Source: Desulfobacterium sp. | Lineage (GTDB): Bacteria > Desulfobacterota > Desulfobacteria > Desulfobacterales > Desulfobacteraceae | Assembly: GCA_016342325.1 (NCBI GenBank) | Contig: JAEINR010000001.1 | Coordinates: forward strand, 165,981 to 229,980 | DNA: 64,000 nt | Reading direction: 5' to 3' | In this document: piece by piece, positions 46,524-54,591 of the stretch | How positions within the stretch are numbered: position 1 is the stretch's first letter | Layout of the letters: every line of letters starts with the position of its first letter | The notes under the pieces: generated by a model | What the model was told of the DNA's origin: nothing | Database searches by the model: none | The model's input: only the letters and a program-made list of their open reading frames with translations | Program-made: the position numbers and the translations under genes

Positions 46524-47375
46524 ATGGAACTTGCCTTTGCCAAGATGGAAGGACTTGGAAACGACTTTGTCATGTTAGACGACAGGGACAGCAGTATCGT
46601 TAACAACACCCCCTACCGGGAACTTGCACAACGCCTCTGCTCCCGCCGCTTCGGCATCGGTGCCGACGGCATCATCCTGCTCCTCAATTCGGACACCCAG
46701 GATATCGGGTTCCGGATCTTCAACTCCGACGGTTCCGAGCCCCAGATGTGCGGCAATGGCATGCGCTGTTTTGCCAAGCTCGCCTTTGAGCAGGGGATTC
46801 TCGCAAAAAAGCGGTTCACCGTGGAGACCCTGGCTGGCACCATTGTGCCGGAACTCACCGTCAACGGTGACAACCGGGTGACATCGGTCTGCGTGGACAT
46901 GGGAGAGCCTGTACTGGAATCGACCAAGGTCCCGTTTAAAAGCGACAACAGCCTGGCCGTCAACGAGGGTGTCCAGGTGAACGGGAAATCGGTCTATCTC
47001 ACGGCGGTCTCCATGGGCAACCCCCATGCCGTGATCTTTGTGGACGATGTAGATGCTGTGGACCTTGAAAAACAAGGCCGGGAGATCGAAACCCACGAGC
47101 GCTTCCCGGAAAAGACCAATGTGGAGTTTATCCAGCCCATGAACGACCATGAGTTCAAAATGCGGGTGTGGGAGCGGGGAGCCGGCGAGACCCTTGCCTG
47201 CGGTACCGGCGCCTGCGCATCCCTTGTGGCCTCCTGCCTGAACGAGCACTCCAGGGAGACCGCCCTGATCCACCTTGCCGGCGGAGACCTGGAGGTAAGA
47301 TGGGACCGGAAGAGCAACCACATCTTCAAAACGGGCCCTGCAACCCTCTCCTTTACCGGAACAGTCGCCATATAG
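46524..47375 (+). CDS. dapF: Diaminopimelate epimerase
   Basis: 283 residues. Converts LL- to meso-diaminopimelate for lysine and peptidoglycan. Both catalytic cysteines are visible, in CGNGMRCF and GETLACGTGACA. ATG 46524 follows TAGGAGAA. Together with lysA (14.5 kb) this gives two steps of the lysine pathway in the window, though they are far apart. Confidence 0.95.
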   Translation: MELAFAKMEGLGNDFVMLDDRDSSIVNNTPYRELAQRLCSRRFGIGADGIILLLNSDTQDIGFRIFNSDGSEPQMCGNGMRCFAKLAFEQGILAKKRFTVETLAGTIVPELTVNGDNRVTSVCVDMGEPVLESTKVPFKSDNSLAVNEGVQVNGKSVYLTAVSMGNPHAVIFVDDVDAVDLEKQGREIETHERFPEKTNVEFIQPMNDHEFKMRVWERGAGETLACGTGACASLVASCLNEHSRETALIHLAGGDLEVRWDRKSNHIFKTGPATLSFTGTVAI

Positions 47376-47377
47376 AA

Positions 47378-48244
47378 TCACCACCACTTGAGAACGGCAA
47401 GCCCCACGATCGCGACCAAAAGGGCCAGAGCCAGGCGCTCTTGCCCCTTTGAAATCCCTCGCTTGCCCTGAACCAGTGAGACGCCTGTCCCCAGCACCAG
47501 GCCTGAAACAAACCCGAAAAGATGGGCCATGATGTCGGTGTTTTCGCCGCCGCTCAACATCCCCACCAGGGCGGCACCCGCCCCCAGGGGCAGGAAAATT
47601 CCGGGGTCGAATCCCTTTGTTTTCATCGTCTTGACCACCTGAAACCCCGTCAGGATCCCCGCCGCCCCCATCACAGCGGTGGAAGCGCCGATGGAGAGAT
47701 GGGCCGTTCTGTACAGCTGGGCGGTGATAAGGTTGCCCATGCCCCCGGCAACCAGGATCACCAGCAGGCCGGGCCAGGTGCCGACCCAGGTGCATACCGG
47801 AATGCCAAAGATGAGCATGCCCAAAACGTTGCCCAAAAGATGTTCAAGATCGGCATGTAAAAAAAGCGCGGTAACGACCCTGTATAGCTCCCCCTGGAGG
47901 ATGTAGAGGGCGGAGGATCCGTATTCCAGGACCCAGTTTCTCTTCACTCCCCAAGCCTCTCCCCCCCAATGGACAAAGCAGAGAACCAGGGCAACCCCCA
48001 GGGGCCCCCATCGTTTTTGGGGCACCCGCTCTTCCCGGGTATCCCTGGCAGAGGGCAGGTTTTCCCCATAAAACAGCTCAAGGCTTTCAAGGGCATCCTG
48101 TTCAAGGCCCGACCCAACCACGAGATGATAACCGTTCTCCTCTTTCTCAACAGTAACGGCAATGCCCTGGGAAAAAAGAACAAGGGCGTAGAGATCGGCA
48201 GACTTCCGGTCAAGATGGGTAAGTGAAGGCTTCATGGGGGGCAT
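47378..48244 (-). CDS. Rhomboid family intramembrane serine protease
   Basis: 288 residues with about seven hydrophobic segments after a soluble N-terminal ~80 residues. The catalytic Ser is in the SIGASTAVMG (GxS-type) loop and the His in DIMAHLFGFVSG, the rhomboid dyad; LFLHADLEHLLGN is the L1-TM2 signature. It cleaves membrane proteins within the bilayer; target unknown. Convergent to dapF with a 2-base gap. Confidence 0.88.
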   Translation of the reverse strand: MPPMKPSLTHLDRKSADLYALVLFSQGIAVTVEKEENGYHLVVGSGLEQDALESLELFYGENLPSARDTREERVPQKRWGPLGVALVLCFVHWGGEAWGVKRNWVLEYGSSALYILQGELYRVVTALFLHADLEHLLGNVLGMLIFGIPVCTWVGTWPGLLVILVAGGMGNLITAQLYRTAHLSIGASTAVMGAAGILTGFQVVKTMKTKGFDPGIFLPLGAGAALVGMLSGGENTDIMAHLFGFVSGLVLGTGVSLVQGKRGISKGQERLALALLVAIVGLAVLKWW

Positions 48245-48433
48245 CCTATACCAGATGGGTCAACTCTTGCAATGGTGGTGTTTTTCAGGTGACATTCCAA
48301 TAAAAAAGCGATATCCATGAAACACGATGATACCTCTTCCCCGAAAAATTGAACCCATTTCGATCAGAAGAGGTAAACCCAGACATCAATTCATGTGCAA
48401 ACATCTATAACCGTAAACAAAAGGAAGACAACA

Positions 48434-49252
48434 ATGCAGGTGATCAGATTCACGGACACCCAGGGAGCGGTCCACATGGGGTACGATTTTAACGGAACAA
48501 CAGCTGCCCTCATTTCCGGCGACCTGTTTGACGCGCCCACCATGACAACCAACAGGATCGAAGTAAAACAACTCCTGGCACCCATCAAACCTGCCGCCAT
48601 CATCTGCATCGGCCTCAACTACAGGCAGCATGCCGAAGAAACCGGCATGGCCCCGTCCAAATATCCCGTTGTTTTCATGAAAAATCCAGGCGCAGTCACC
48701 GGTCCGGATTCAGACATCATCATCCCCCGCTGCTGTGCCCATCCCCCGGAGGTGGATTATGAGGCGGAACTTGCCGTGGTCATTGGCAAGACTGCCAAAA
48801 ACGTTCAACCGGACCAGGCCCTTTCCCATGTGTTCGGCTATTGTTGCGCCAACGACGTCTCAGCAAGAAGGTGGCAAAAGCATGCCGGCGGCAACCAGTT
48901 CGTAAGGGGAAAGAGCTTTGACACCTTCTGCCCCCTGGGACCGGCCCTTGTCACCCCGGAGGAGATCAATTCCCCCCAGGCCCTTGGTATTGAGTGCCGG
49001 CTGAACAACCAGGTGATGCAGAAGAGTTCCACCGCCGACATGATCTTTACCGTGGCCGAGATCATCTCTTTTCTGTCCGAAGGCACAACCCTTGTACCCG
49101 GCACCGTGATCTTGACCGGCACCCCCAGCGGCGTGGGCTTTGCCCGGACCCCGCCGGTGTTTCTGACACCCGGAGATATTCTTGAGACAAGCATACAGGG
49201 GCTTGGCGCCCTGACCAACCCCATCAAAGGGGAAGCTGAAGTAAAGACCTGA
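48434..49252 (+). CDS. Fumarylacetoacetate hydrolase (FAH) family protein
   Basis: 272 residues from ATG 48434 after AAGGAAG. FAH metal-binding and active-site segments: CIGLNYRQHAEETG, PPEVDYEAELAVVIG (the E-x-E metal ligands), VFGYCCANDVSARRWQ, and GTPSGVGFARTPP. The family covers fumarylpyruvate hydrolases, acylpyruvases and ureidoglycolate lyase relatives; the substrate cannot be assigned. Confidence 0.86.
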   Translation: MQVIRFTDTQGAVHMGYDFNGTTAALISGDLFDAPTMTTNRIEVKQLLAPIKPAAIICIGLNYRQHAEETGMAPSKYPVVFMKNPGAVTGPDSDIIIPRCCAHPPEVDYEAELAVVIGKTAKNVQPDQALSHVFGYCCANDVSARRWQKHAGGNQFVRGKSFDTFCPLGPALVTPEEINSPQALGIECRLNNQVMQKSSTADMIFTVAEIISFLSEGTTLVPGTVILTGTPSGVGFARTPPVFLTPGDILETSIQGLGALTNPIKGEAEVKT

Positions 49253-49284
49253 ACGGCTCACCATGTAAACAAGGGCAATCGGCC

Positions 49285-49342
49285 AGGCCTGGCCCCAGCA
49301 TGAATTAAGGAAATAACGACAATAAGCTAGGCCTGACCCCAG
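49285..49342. repeat. Two short AGGCCTG-CCCCAG motifs at the 3' end of the baeR-like gene
   Basis: AGGCCTGGCCCCAG at 49285 and AGGCCTGACCCCAG at 49329, 44 bases apart. Their reverse complement has the core GGGGTCAGGC also seen at 18347. The second copy abuts the response regulator stop codon. Confidence 0.55.
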
Positions 49343-49343
49343 G

Positions 49344-50024
49344 TTATTCGACCAGCTTGTATCCGACGCCGTAGTCTGATTTGATGAACGTCCGACCCGG
49401 CAGGTGGTGGGCGATCTTTTTACGCAGATTTTTAATATGAAAGTCGATGGTCCGTTCATACCCGTCAAAACTGTATCCCTGGACGGTTTCAATGAGCCGG
49501 GCCCGGGTGAAAACCGTTCCGGGACTTGCCAGCATGCAGGCCAGGATATCGAATTCACTCACCGTCAGATTCACCTGATGTCCCTTTACCGTTACTTGGC
49601 GGGAGTCCCTGTCCAGGGCCACGGACCCGAAGGAGAGACGGTTTTCCCTGCCGGTGCCAACGGCCCTGCGCAGCACGGCCGCGACCCTGACCACCACCTC
49701 CCTTGGGCTGAACGGTTTGCAGACATAATCGTCGGCCCCGAGTTCAAACCCAATGATGCGGTCAATCTCTTCCACCCTTGCCGTAATCATGATCACCGGA
49801 ACGTCTGAGAAGGTTCTGATTCCTTTCAAGAGGGTCTTGCCGTCCATGCCGGGCAGCATGATGTCCAGGAGGATCAGAGCCGGGGACTGGTTCCTGACAA
49901 AGGGGATCACCTCTTGCCCATTTTCCAGGATGGAAACCCGGTACCCCTCTTTCACCAGGTAATCCCTGAGGATCTCAGCGATGTCGGTTTCATCTTCAAC
50001 GATGAGAATGTGATGGCCGGTCAT
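49344..50024 (-). CDS. OmpR/PhoB-type response regulator, BaeR-like
   Basis: 226 residues. Receiver with E10, D11, phospho-Asp54 (LLDIMLPGMDG), Thr in MITARVEEIDR and Lys in CKPFSPREVV; the RVEEIDRIIGFELGADDY segment is especially BaeR-like. Winged-helix output from about 130 (LTVSEFDILACMLASPGTVF, KSDYGVGYK). It is downstream of the kinase gene, with the dispersed repeat (copy B) inserted between them. Confidence 0.87.
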   Translation of the reverse strand: MTGHHILIVEDETDIAEILRDYLVKEGYRVSILENGQEVIPFVRNQSPALILLDIMLPGMDGKTLLKGIRTFSDVPVIMITARVEEIDRIIGFELGADDYVCKPFSPREVVVRVAAVLRRAVGTGRENRLSFGSVALDRDSRQVTVKGHQVNLTVSEFDILACMLASPGTVFTRARLIETVQGYSFDGYERTIDFHIKNLRKKIAHHLPGRTFIKSDYGVGYKLVE

Positions 50025-50037
50025 CTGTCTATTCCCC

Positions 50038-50106
50038 CTTACCTGGACAAGCCAGAACTAAAGTGATTCTCTTGCCAAAATAACACGAAAATCAGAGCGA
50101 AGAAGC
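50038..50106 (+). repeat. Dispersed intergenic repeat, copy B
   Basis: CTTACCTGGACAAGCCAGAA, then TGATTCTCTTGCCAAAATAA and ACACGAAAATCAGAGCGAAG, the same blocks as copy A with a shortened hairpin loop. It occupies almost all of the 81-bp gap between the response regulator start and the kinase stop. Confidence 0.8.
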
Positions 50107-51593
50107 TAGGGGTCTCGTGTTAACGGAAAGGTCAACTGTATCATCAATCCGCCCAGATGTGAATGGGAGGCGAGGATGGTCCCCTGGTGGCTTTCCACGA
50201 TATGTCGGCAGATACTCAGCCCCAGGCCACTGCCGCCCAAGGCCCTGCTCCGGGAGGGGTCCACCCTGAAAAGCCGATCAAAAATCCGCTCCAGGGCCGG
50301 GTCGGGCACCCCCGGGGGGCTGTCTTCAAAACAGACCCGCACCAGGGGGGGCTCCACCCAAAGGCGCACCTTCAGCTGCCCCGGGGAATCCGTGTACCGG
50401 AACGAATTGGTGAAGAGATTCTCAAACACCCGGCCGATCAACGCCCTGTTCCCCGGGATTCGAATACCTGCCCCAGGGTCAAGGTCTGCCTCAATCTTAA
50501 TCTGCCCATGGTCACCCCCGGACCGGGCATGGTCCAGGACCTCCTGGAGCAGGTCTGAAACGTCAACCGGGCTGTCGTCCAGCATCAGGGTATCACTCTC
50601 TGCCGCAGCCAAGAGCTGAAGATCCCGGATCAGGTGTTCCAGCCGGGAAACGTCCCGGTGCAGGGAATCAATCATCTCCCGTGAGGGCTGGCGAATCCCG
50701 TCCTGGAGGGCCTCGACCTTGCTTTTTAAAACAGCCACCGGGGTTCTTAGTTCATGGGAGATATCGGAAACCCAGTTTTTTCGCATCTGTTCGTAAGCTT
50801 CCAGGGTTCGGGCCATGCGGCTGAAATCCCGGGCCAGCATGCCCAGTTCATCGTTGGACGCCACATCGATCCTGGCTGTGAAATCAAAGGCCTTGATCTG
50901 GTTTGTCCAGGCCGAGAGGGCCTGGATGGGGGCCAGCAGATGCCGGGCCAGAAAATAGGAGACCAGGGCGGCCAGAAGGAGTATCAGGCCGCTGATGAGA
51001 TAAATGGCCTGGGTCTGTTTTTTTAAGAAGGCAAGCCCCAGAGGACTGTTGACCCTGTTGGGAATTTTAAGCCCCAGAAATCCGATCACCCGGCCTGAAA
51101 GTGTGATTTCCCGGTAGGAGAACTTGTCTTCCGATCGAAGGGGGCCGGCAATCCACTGTTGATTACTGTCAAACAGGCAGAGCCGCTCATTAACCCTCAA
51201 GGGGTCAAAGGCGGGGCTTGGGCGAACCCTGTGCCGTTTCTCCGGTCCCCGCTGCAATGGCGGGCCGGGAAAAAACCCGTTGGGCCCGGACGGCCTGGGC
51301 CGGTTTTCCTTTGCCATGTCCCCACGCCGAAGGCCACGGATAGTATCCGGTCTTGCCATACCCAGGACCTGATGCCATGGGGACGGACTACCAGAAAAGG
51401 CCTCCCAGTCCCTGTTTTCCCGGTAATGGGTGGTGAGCACCGACACGATCTTGTCCATCCTGTCAAGGTCGGTGCTGGCCACGAATTCGGCAAAATTTCT
51501 GGCAGCAAACCATTGCACAATCGCGCCCAGAAGCAATACCACCAGGAGGGCGGTGGAAAGAAAGCAGATGAAAAATTTATATTGAAGTCGCAT
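50106..51593 (-). CDS. Sensor histidine kinase, BaeS-like
   Basis: 495 residues. Transmembrane segments near 7-29 and about 205-225 flank a periplasmic sensor loop of about 180 residues that is unusually rich in Pro and Arg. HAMP follows, then HisKA with phospho-His in SDISHELRTPVAVLK, and an HATPase with N-box-like FENLFTNSFRYT and a GGSGLGLSICRHIVESHQG G-box. Partner of the BaeR-like regulator. Divergent from the EF-hand/DUF1566 gene, a plausible target (inference). Confidence 0.87.
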   Translation of the reverse strand: MRLQYKFFICFLSTALLVVLLLGAIVQWFAARNFAEFVASTDLDRMDKIVSVLTTHYRENRDWEAFSGSPSPWHQVLGMARPDTIRGLRRGDMAKENRPRPSGPNGFFPGPPLQRGPEKRHRVRPSPAFDPLRVNERLCLFDSNQQWIAGPLRSEDKFSYREITLSGRVIGFLGLKIPNRVNSPLGLAFLKKQTQAIYLISGLILLLAALVSYFLARHLLAPIQALSAWTNQIKAFDFTARIDVASNDELGMLARDFSRMARTLEAYEQMRKNWVSDISHELRTPVAVLKSKVEALQDGIRQPSREMIDSLHRDVSRLEHLIRDLQLLAAAESDTLMLDDSPVDVSDLLQEVLDHARSGGDHGQIKIEADLDPGAGIRIPGNRALIGRVFENLFTNSFRYTDSPGQLKVRLWVEPPLVRVCFEDSPPGVPDPALERIFDRLFRVDPSRSRALGGSGLGLSICRHIVESHQGTILASHSHLGGLMIQLTFPLTRDP

Positions 51594-51746
51594 GGTTCGT
51601 ATTACCCCATCACCACCCGGGTTTCAAGGCTCACTGGCAAAACCTCTATTTTTCCTCACAATTCAAACCCGGGTTCCTCACATTCCAATGATAGGTTCAT
51701 ACAAACCGACCATCCAATGGTCAACCCCTTATTCAGGAGAAAAATC

Positions 51747-53267
51747 ATGAACAAAATGATGCAAAAAAATTGGATCATGGCCCTGGCCCTGGTAGCAACC
51801 CTCTGGCTCTCAACCGCCCCAGCCCAGGGACGAAACTTTGCCCCAACCGGCCCAACAAGCCCAGGCCCCGGCAGCGAGCGGGGTAATCCCATGGATCGCC
51901 TGGACACGGACGGGGACGGCAGCCTGTCCCAGGATGAATTCCCGGGACCGGACGACCACTTCCTCCTGTTTGACACGGACGGGAACGGTTTCCTGGACAG
52001 CACTGAACTGCCCAAAGGGCCGCCCCCCCGGAAAAAAATGGGCAACCACCAGGCTCCCCCGGCAGACCCCGCCACCGGGGCCCAGCACCAGGACCCAACA
52101 ACAGACCAGTCCGGCCGGTACACGGTTGTTGATACGGGAACAGCTGCCTTTTACAATGACATGTATGAAATATCGGAACCGATTCCCGGGGAGACCTTTT
52201 ACGGCCAGGATGCCTCCTACCAGGGGAATGCCCCAGGTTACACGGACAATGGCGACGGCACTGTCACCGACACGAACACAGACCTCATGTGGCAAAAGAA
52301 CCCGGGGGAGAAAAAAACCTTGGATGAAGCGGAATCGGAAATTTCCTTGTTTGAGCTGGCAGGCCACCAGGACTGGCGGCTGCCCACCATCAAGGAACTC
52401 TATTCTTTAATTCTGTTTTCCGGCATTAATCCCGATGTTGAAGACACGGATACCGAGGGATTAACGCCTTTCATCAACACCCTGTTTTTTGACTTCAGCT
52501 ACGGAGATCCCCTTGCAGGTGAGCGGATCATCGATTCCCAGTTCATGTCGGCCACACGGTATGTCAGCACCACCATGGGCGGCGACGAAACAGTATTCGG
52601 GGTTAATTTTGCCGACGGCCGGATCAAGGGCTATCCCGTCACCATGCACGGCACCGGTAAAGCGTTCTATGTGCGCTACGTCCGTGGCAACACGGAATAC
52701 GGAAAAAACAATTTTATCGACAACCGGGACGGCACCATTTCAGATCTTGCCACGGGTCTTATGTGGATGAAACATGATTCGGGCCGGTTCAATACCGGTG
52801 AAACCGGAACCGGCGCCATGGACTGGGAAGACGCCCTGGCATGGACGGAAACGCTTGAGTATGCCGAATATTCAGACTGGCGCCTCCCGGATGCAAAAGA
52901 GCTTCAAACCATCGTGGATTACACCCGGTCCCCAGCCACCACCCGGTCTGCGGCCATTGATCCCGTGTTTACGGTGACGGCCATTATCGATGAAGGCGGC
53001 AGCACCAATTACCCCTACTTCTGGTCCACCACCACCCACGAAACCATCCGGGGCGGAAACAGGGCCGTCTACTTCAGTTTTGGCGAAGCCCTGGGGTATA
53101 TGCAGTCCCCTGACGGCACCTATGAATTGATGGATGTCCACGGGGCAGGCGCCCAGCGCAGCGATCCGAAAACAGGAGATCCATCGGATTATCCCCAGGG
53201 CCATGGCCCCCAGGGAGATGTGATCCGGATCTATAATTTTGCCAGGTGTGTCAGAAGCATCAACTGA
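51747..53267 (+). CDS. Secreted EF-hand protein with two DUF1566 (Lcl C-terminal) domains
   Basis: About 506 residues from ATG 51747 after CAGGAGA; the frame is open well upstream but the earlier part is not supported. Signal peptide (KNWIMALALVATLWLSTAPA). Two EF-hand calcium loops, DTDGDGSLSQDE and DTDGNGFLDSTE, are followed by two copies of a domain opening DNGDGTVTDTNTDLMWQKN / DNRDGTISDLATGLMWMKH and closing in a DWRLPTIKELYSLI / DWRLPDAKELQTIV segment. DUF1566 domains are found in surface proteins of many Deltaproteobacteria. Probably periplasmic or extracellular and calcium-binding; function unknown. Confidence 0.8.
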   Translation: MNKMMQKNWIMALALVATLWLSTAPAQGRNFAPTGPTSPGPGSERGNPMDRLDTDGDGSLSQDEFPGPDDHFLLFDTDGNGFLDSTELPKGPPPRKKMGNHQAPPADPATGAQHQDPTTDQSGRYTVVDTGTAAFYNDMYEISEPIPGETFYGQDASYQGNAPGYTDNGDGTVTDTNTDLMWQKNPGEKKTLDEAESEISLFELAGHQDWRLPTIKELYSLILFSGINPDVEDTDTEGLTPFINTLFFDFSYGDPLAGERIIDSQFMSATRYVSTTMGGDETVFGVNFADGRIKGYPVTMHGTGKAFYVRYVRGNTEYGKNNFIDNRDGTISDLATGLMWMKHDSGRFNTGETGTGAMDWEDALAWTETLEYAEYSDWRLPDAKELQTIVDYTRSPATTRSAAIDPVFTVTAIIDEGGSTNYPYFWSTTTHETIRGGNRAVYFSFGEALGYMQSPDGTYELMDVHGAGAQRSDPKTGDPSDYPQGHGPQGDVIRIYNFARCVRSIN

Positions 53268-53292
53268 CCTTCGTGTAATACCAAGATGAAAC

Positions 53293-54420
53293 CTACCGGA
53301 GCAGCTTTCCGGAGTTGCCGCCCCTGGCGGCGATCCCCTTGGACACGACAAGATCCCGGCCCTTTTCAAGGCCTGAACTGTAGGCCTCGCGGCTGGTACT
53401 TGCGTGGACCATGCTGGACCGTTTAACCCTTGGATAGCGCTGGTCAACATAGGCGGAAAGCTGCCCGTCCTTGACCATGACCAGCGCTTTTTCACCGCCC
53501 TTTTCCTCACTTGTGCTCCGCTGTTTTTGACCCTGGTCCAGCTTTTGGCGAAATCCAAGGAGCACCCCTGTCATATATCCGGATCTTGCCCGGCAGGAAG
53601 GGTTGGCCGCCTTATAATGGTGCCAGCTTTTTAAGGCGTAGTTGAGCACAAAGTCAAACACATAATCCGCGATTCTCACGTTGGTGGGGGTGCCGCTGAT
53701 CTCAAGGGCCTTTCCCATCTTTTCCCGGTCCGGGAGATACACGGGAATCCACACCGGTTTGACAAAATAGTGGGCGTCGAGGATGCCGGCAGCCAGGCTT
53801 TCCGCCTGGGTGCGTTTGAGGGAGGGCGTTGTGATAATGATGCTCTCGAAGTTCCGCTTTTCCTTGGATTTGATGCGCTCCAGGTTGTACCTTGCGATGA
53901 GCTCGCCTGCCTTTGCCGCGGCAAGCTCGGCCTCATGGCGATTCTGGGAAGTGGCAAGTCCCATGAGCTTCTTGACCTTGAGCATGATCCTGTCGTTCTC
54001 AGACGCCCCTTCTCCCCACACCCGATCTTCCAGACTCTTGTAGGTTCCGGACGCTTTGGGATTGGCGCCGATGGCAATGCAGCAGGCAACAAAACGCTGG
54101 CCATGGGGCGTCTCGTCCCGGGAGTCGGCAAAACTGGACGCCAGTTGGTGGGCCATCTCGTGGCGGAGCACCTCACACACGGAATCCCATCGGCCCTGTT
54201 GCACAAGCTCTCGTCCAATGGTAATCTCCCCCAGAAAAGCGTCCCATTGGCCCAGGGTACGCTTCATGTCACTGATAAGAATCCCCGGCCGCTTCAACCG
54301 CACCGCAAGGGTTGGTTCCCTCAGGCTCAATCCCCAGACCACCTGCTCCCATTCATGGTAAAGCATTGCCAGGATACCCTGTTCAAGTTCCTGGCTGATC
54401 TCTCCCCTTGTTGTATCCAA
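53293..54420 (-). CDS. SprT-like zinc-site protein with DUF2786 domain
   Basis: 375 residues. The N-terminal region has a metalloprotease-like HEMAHQLA helix (zinc HExxH) within EVLRHEMAHQLASSF; the middle (DRIMLKVKKLMGLATSQNRH, EAELAAAKAGELIARYNLE) is the DUF2786 domain. The C-terminal part is basic. Not in an operon; convergent to the EF-hand gene, divergent from the PEP-synthase-like gene. Function unknown; DNA-protein or regulatory processing is speculative. Confidence 0.75.
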   Translation of the reverse strand: MDTTRGEISQELEQGILAMLYHEWEQVVWGLSLREPTLAVRLKRPGILISDMKRTLGQWDAFLGEITIGRELVQQGRWDSVCEVLRHEMAHQLASSFADSRDETPHGQRFVACCIAIGANPKASGTYKSLEDRVWGEGASENDRIMLKVKKLMGLATSQNRHEAELAAAKAGELIARYNLERIKSKEKRNFESIIITTPSLKRTQAESLAAGILDAHYFVKPVWIPVYLPDREKMGKALEISGTPTNVRIADYVFDFVLNYALKSWHHYKAANPSCRARSGYMTGVLLGFRQKLDQGQKQRSTSEEKGGEKALVMVKDGQLSAYVDQRYPRVKRSSMVHASTSREAYSSGLEKGRDLVVSKGIAARGGNSGKLLR

Positions 54421-54591
54421 TCCACCCTCCGGACATTTTAAGTGTTTTTAAGCCCTCCCTTTACCACAAACCCTCCCCGGGATTCAATCTTTGTCAAAGA
54501 ATTCAGGGTTGCGTTTCACAATAAGTCCTGCTAACTTTTGAATGACGATCCAGTGTCAACAGCATCAGACGCCATATCAGGAGGAGTGTCC

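Noticed and set aside
51159..51746. Upstream extension of the EF-hand/DUF1566 protein
   Set aside because: The extension runs antisense to the kinase gene and the signal peptide begins at 51747.
54538..54591. An N-terminal extension of the PEP-like gene from ATG 54538
   Set aside because: No ribosome site; ATG 54592 has an excellent AGGAGG.
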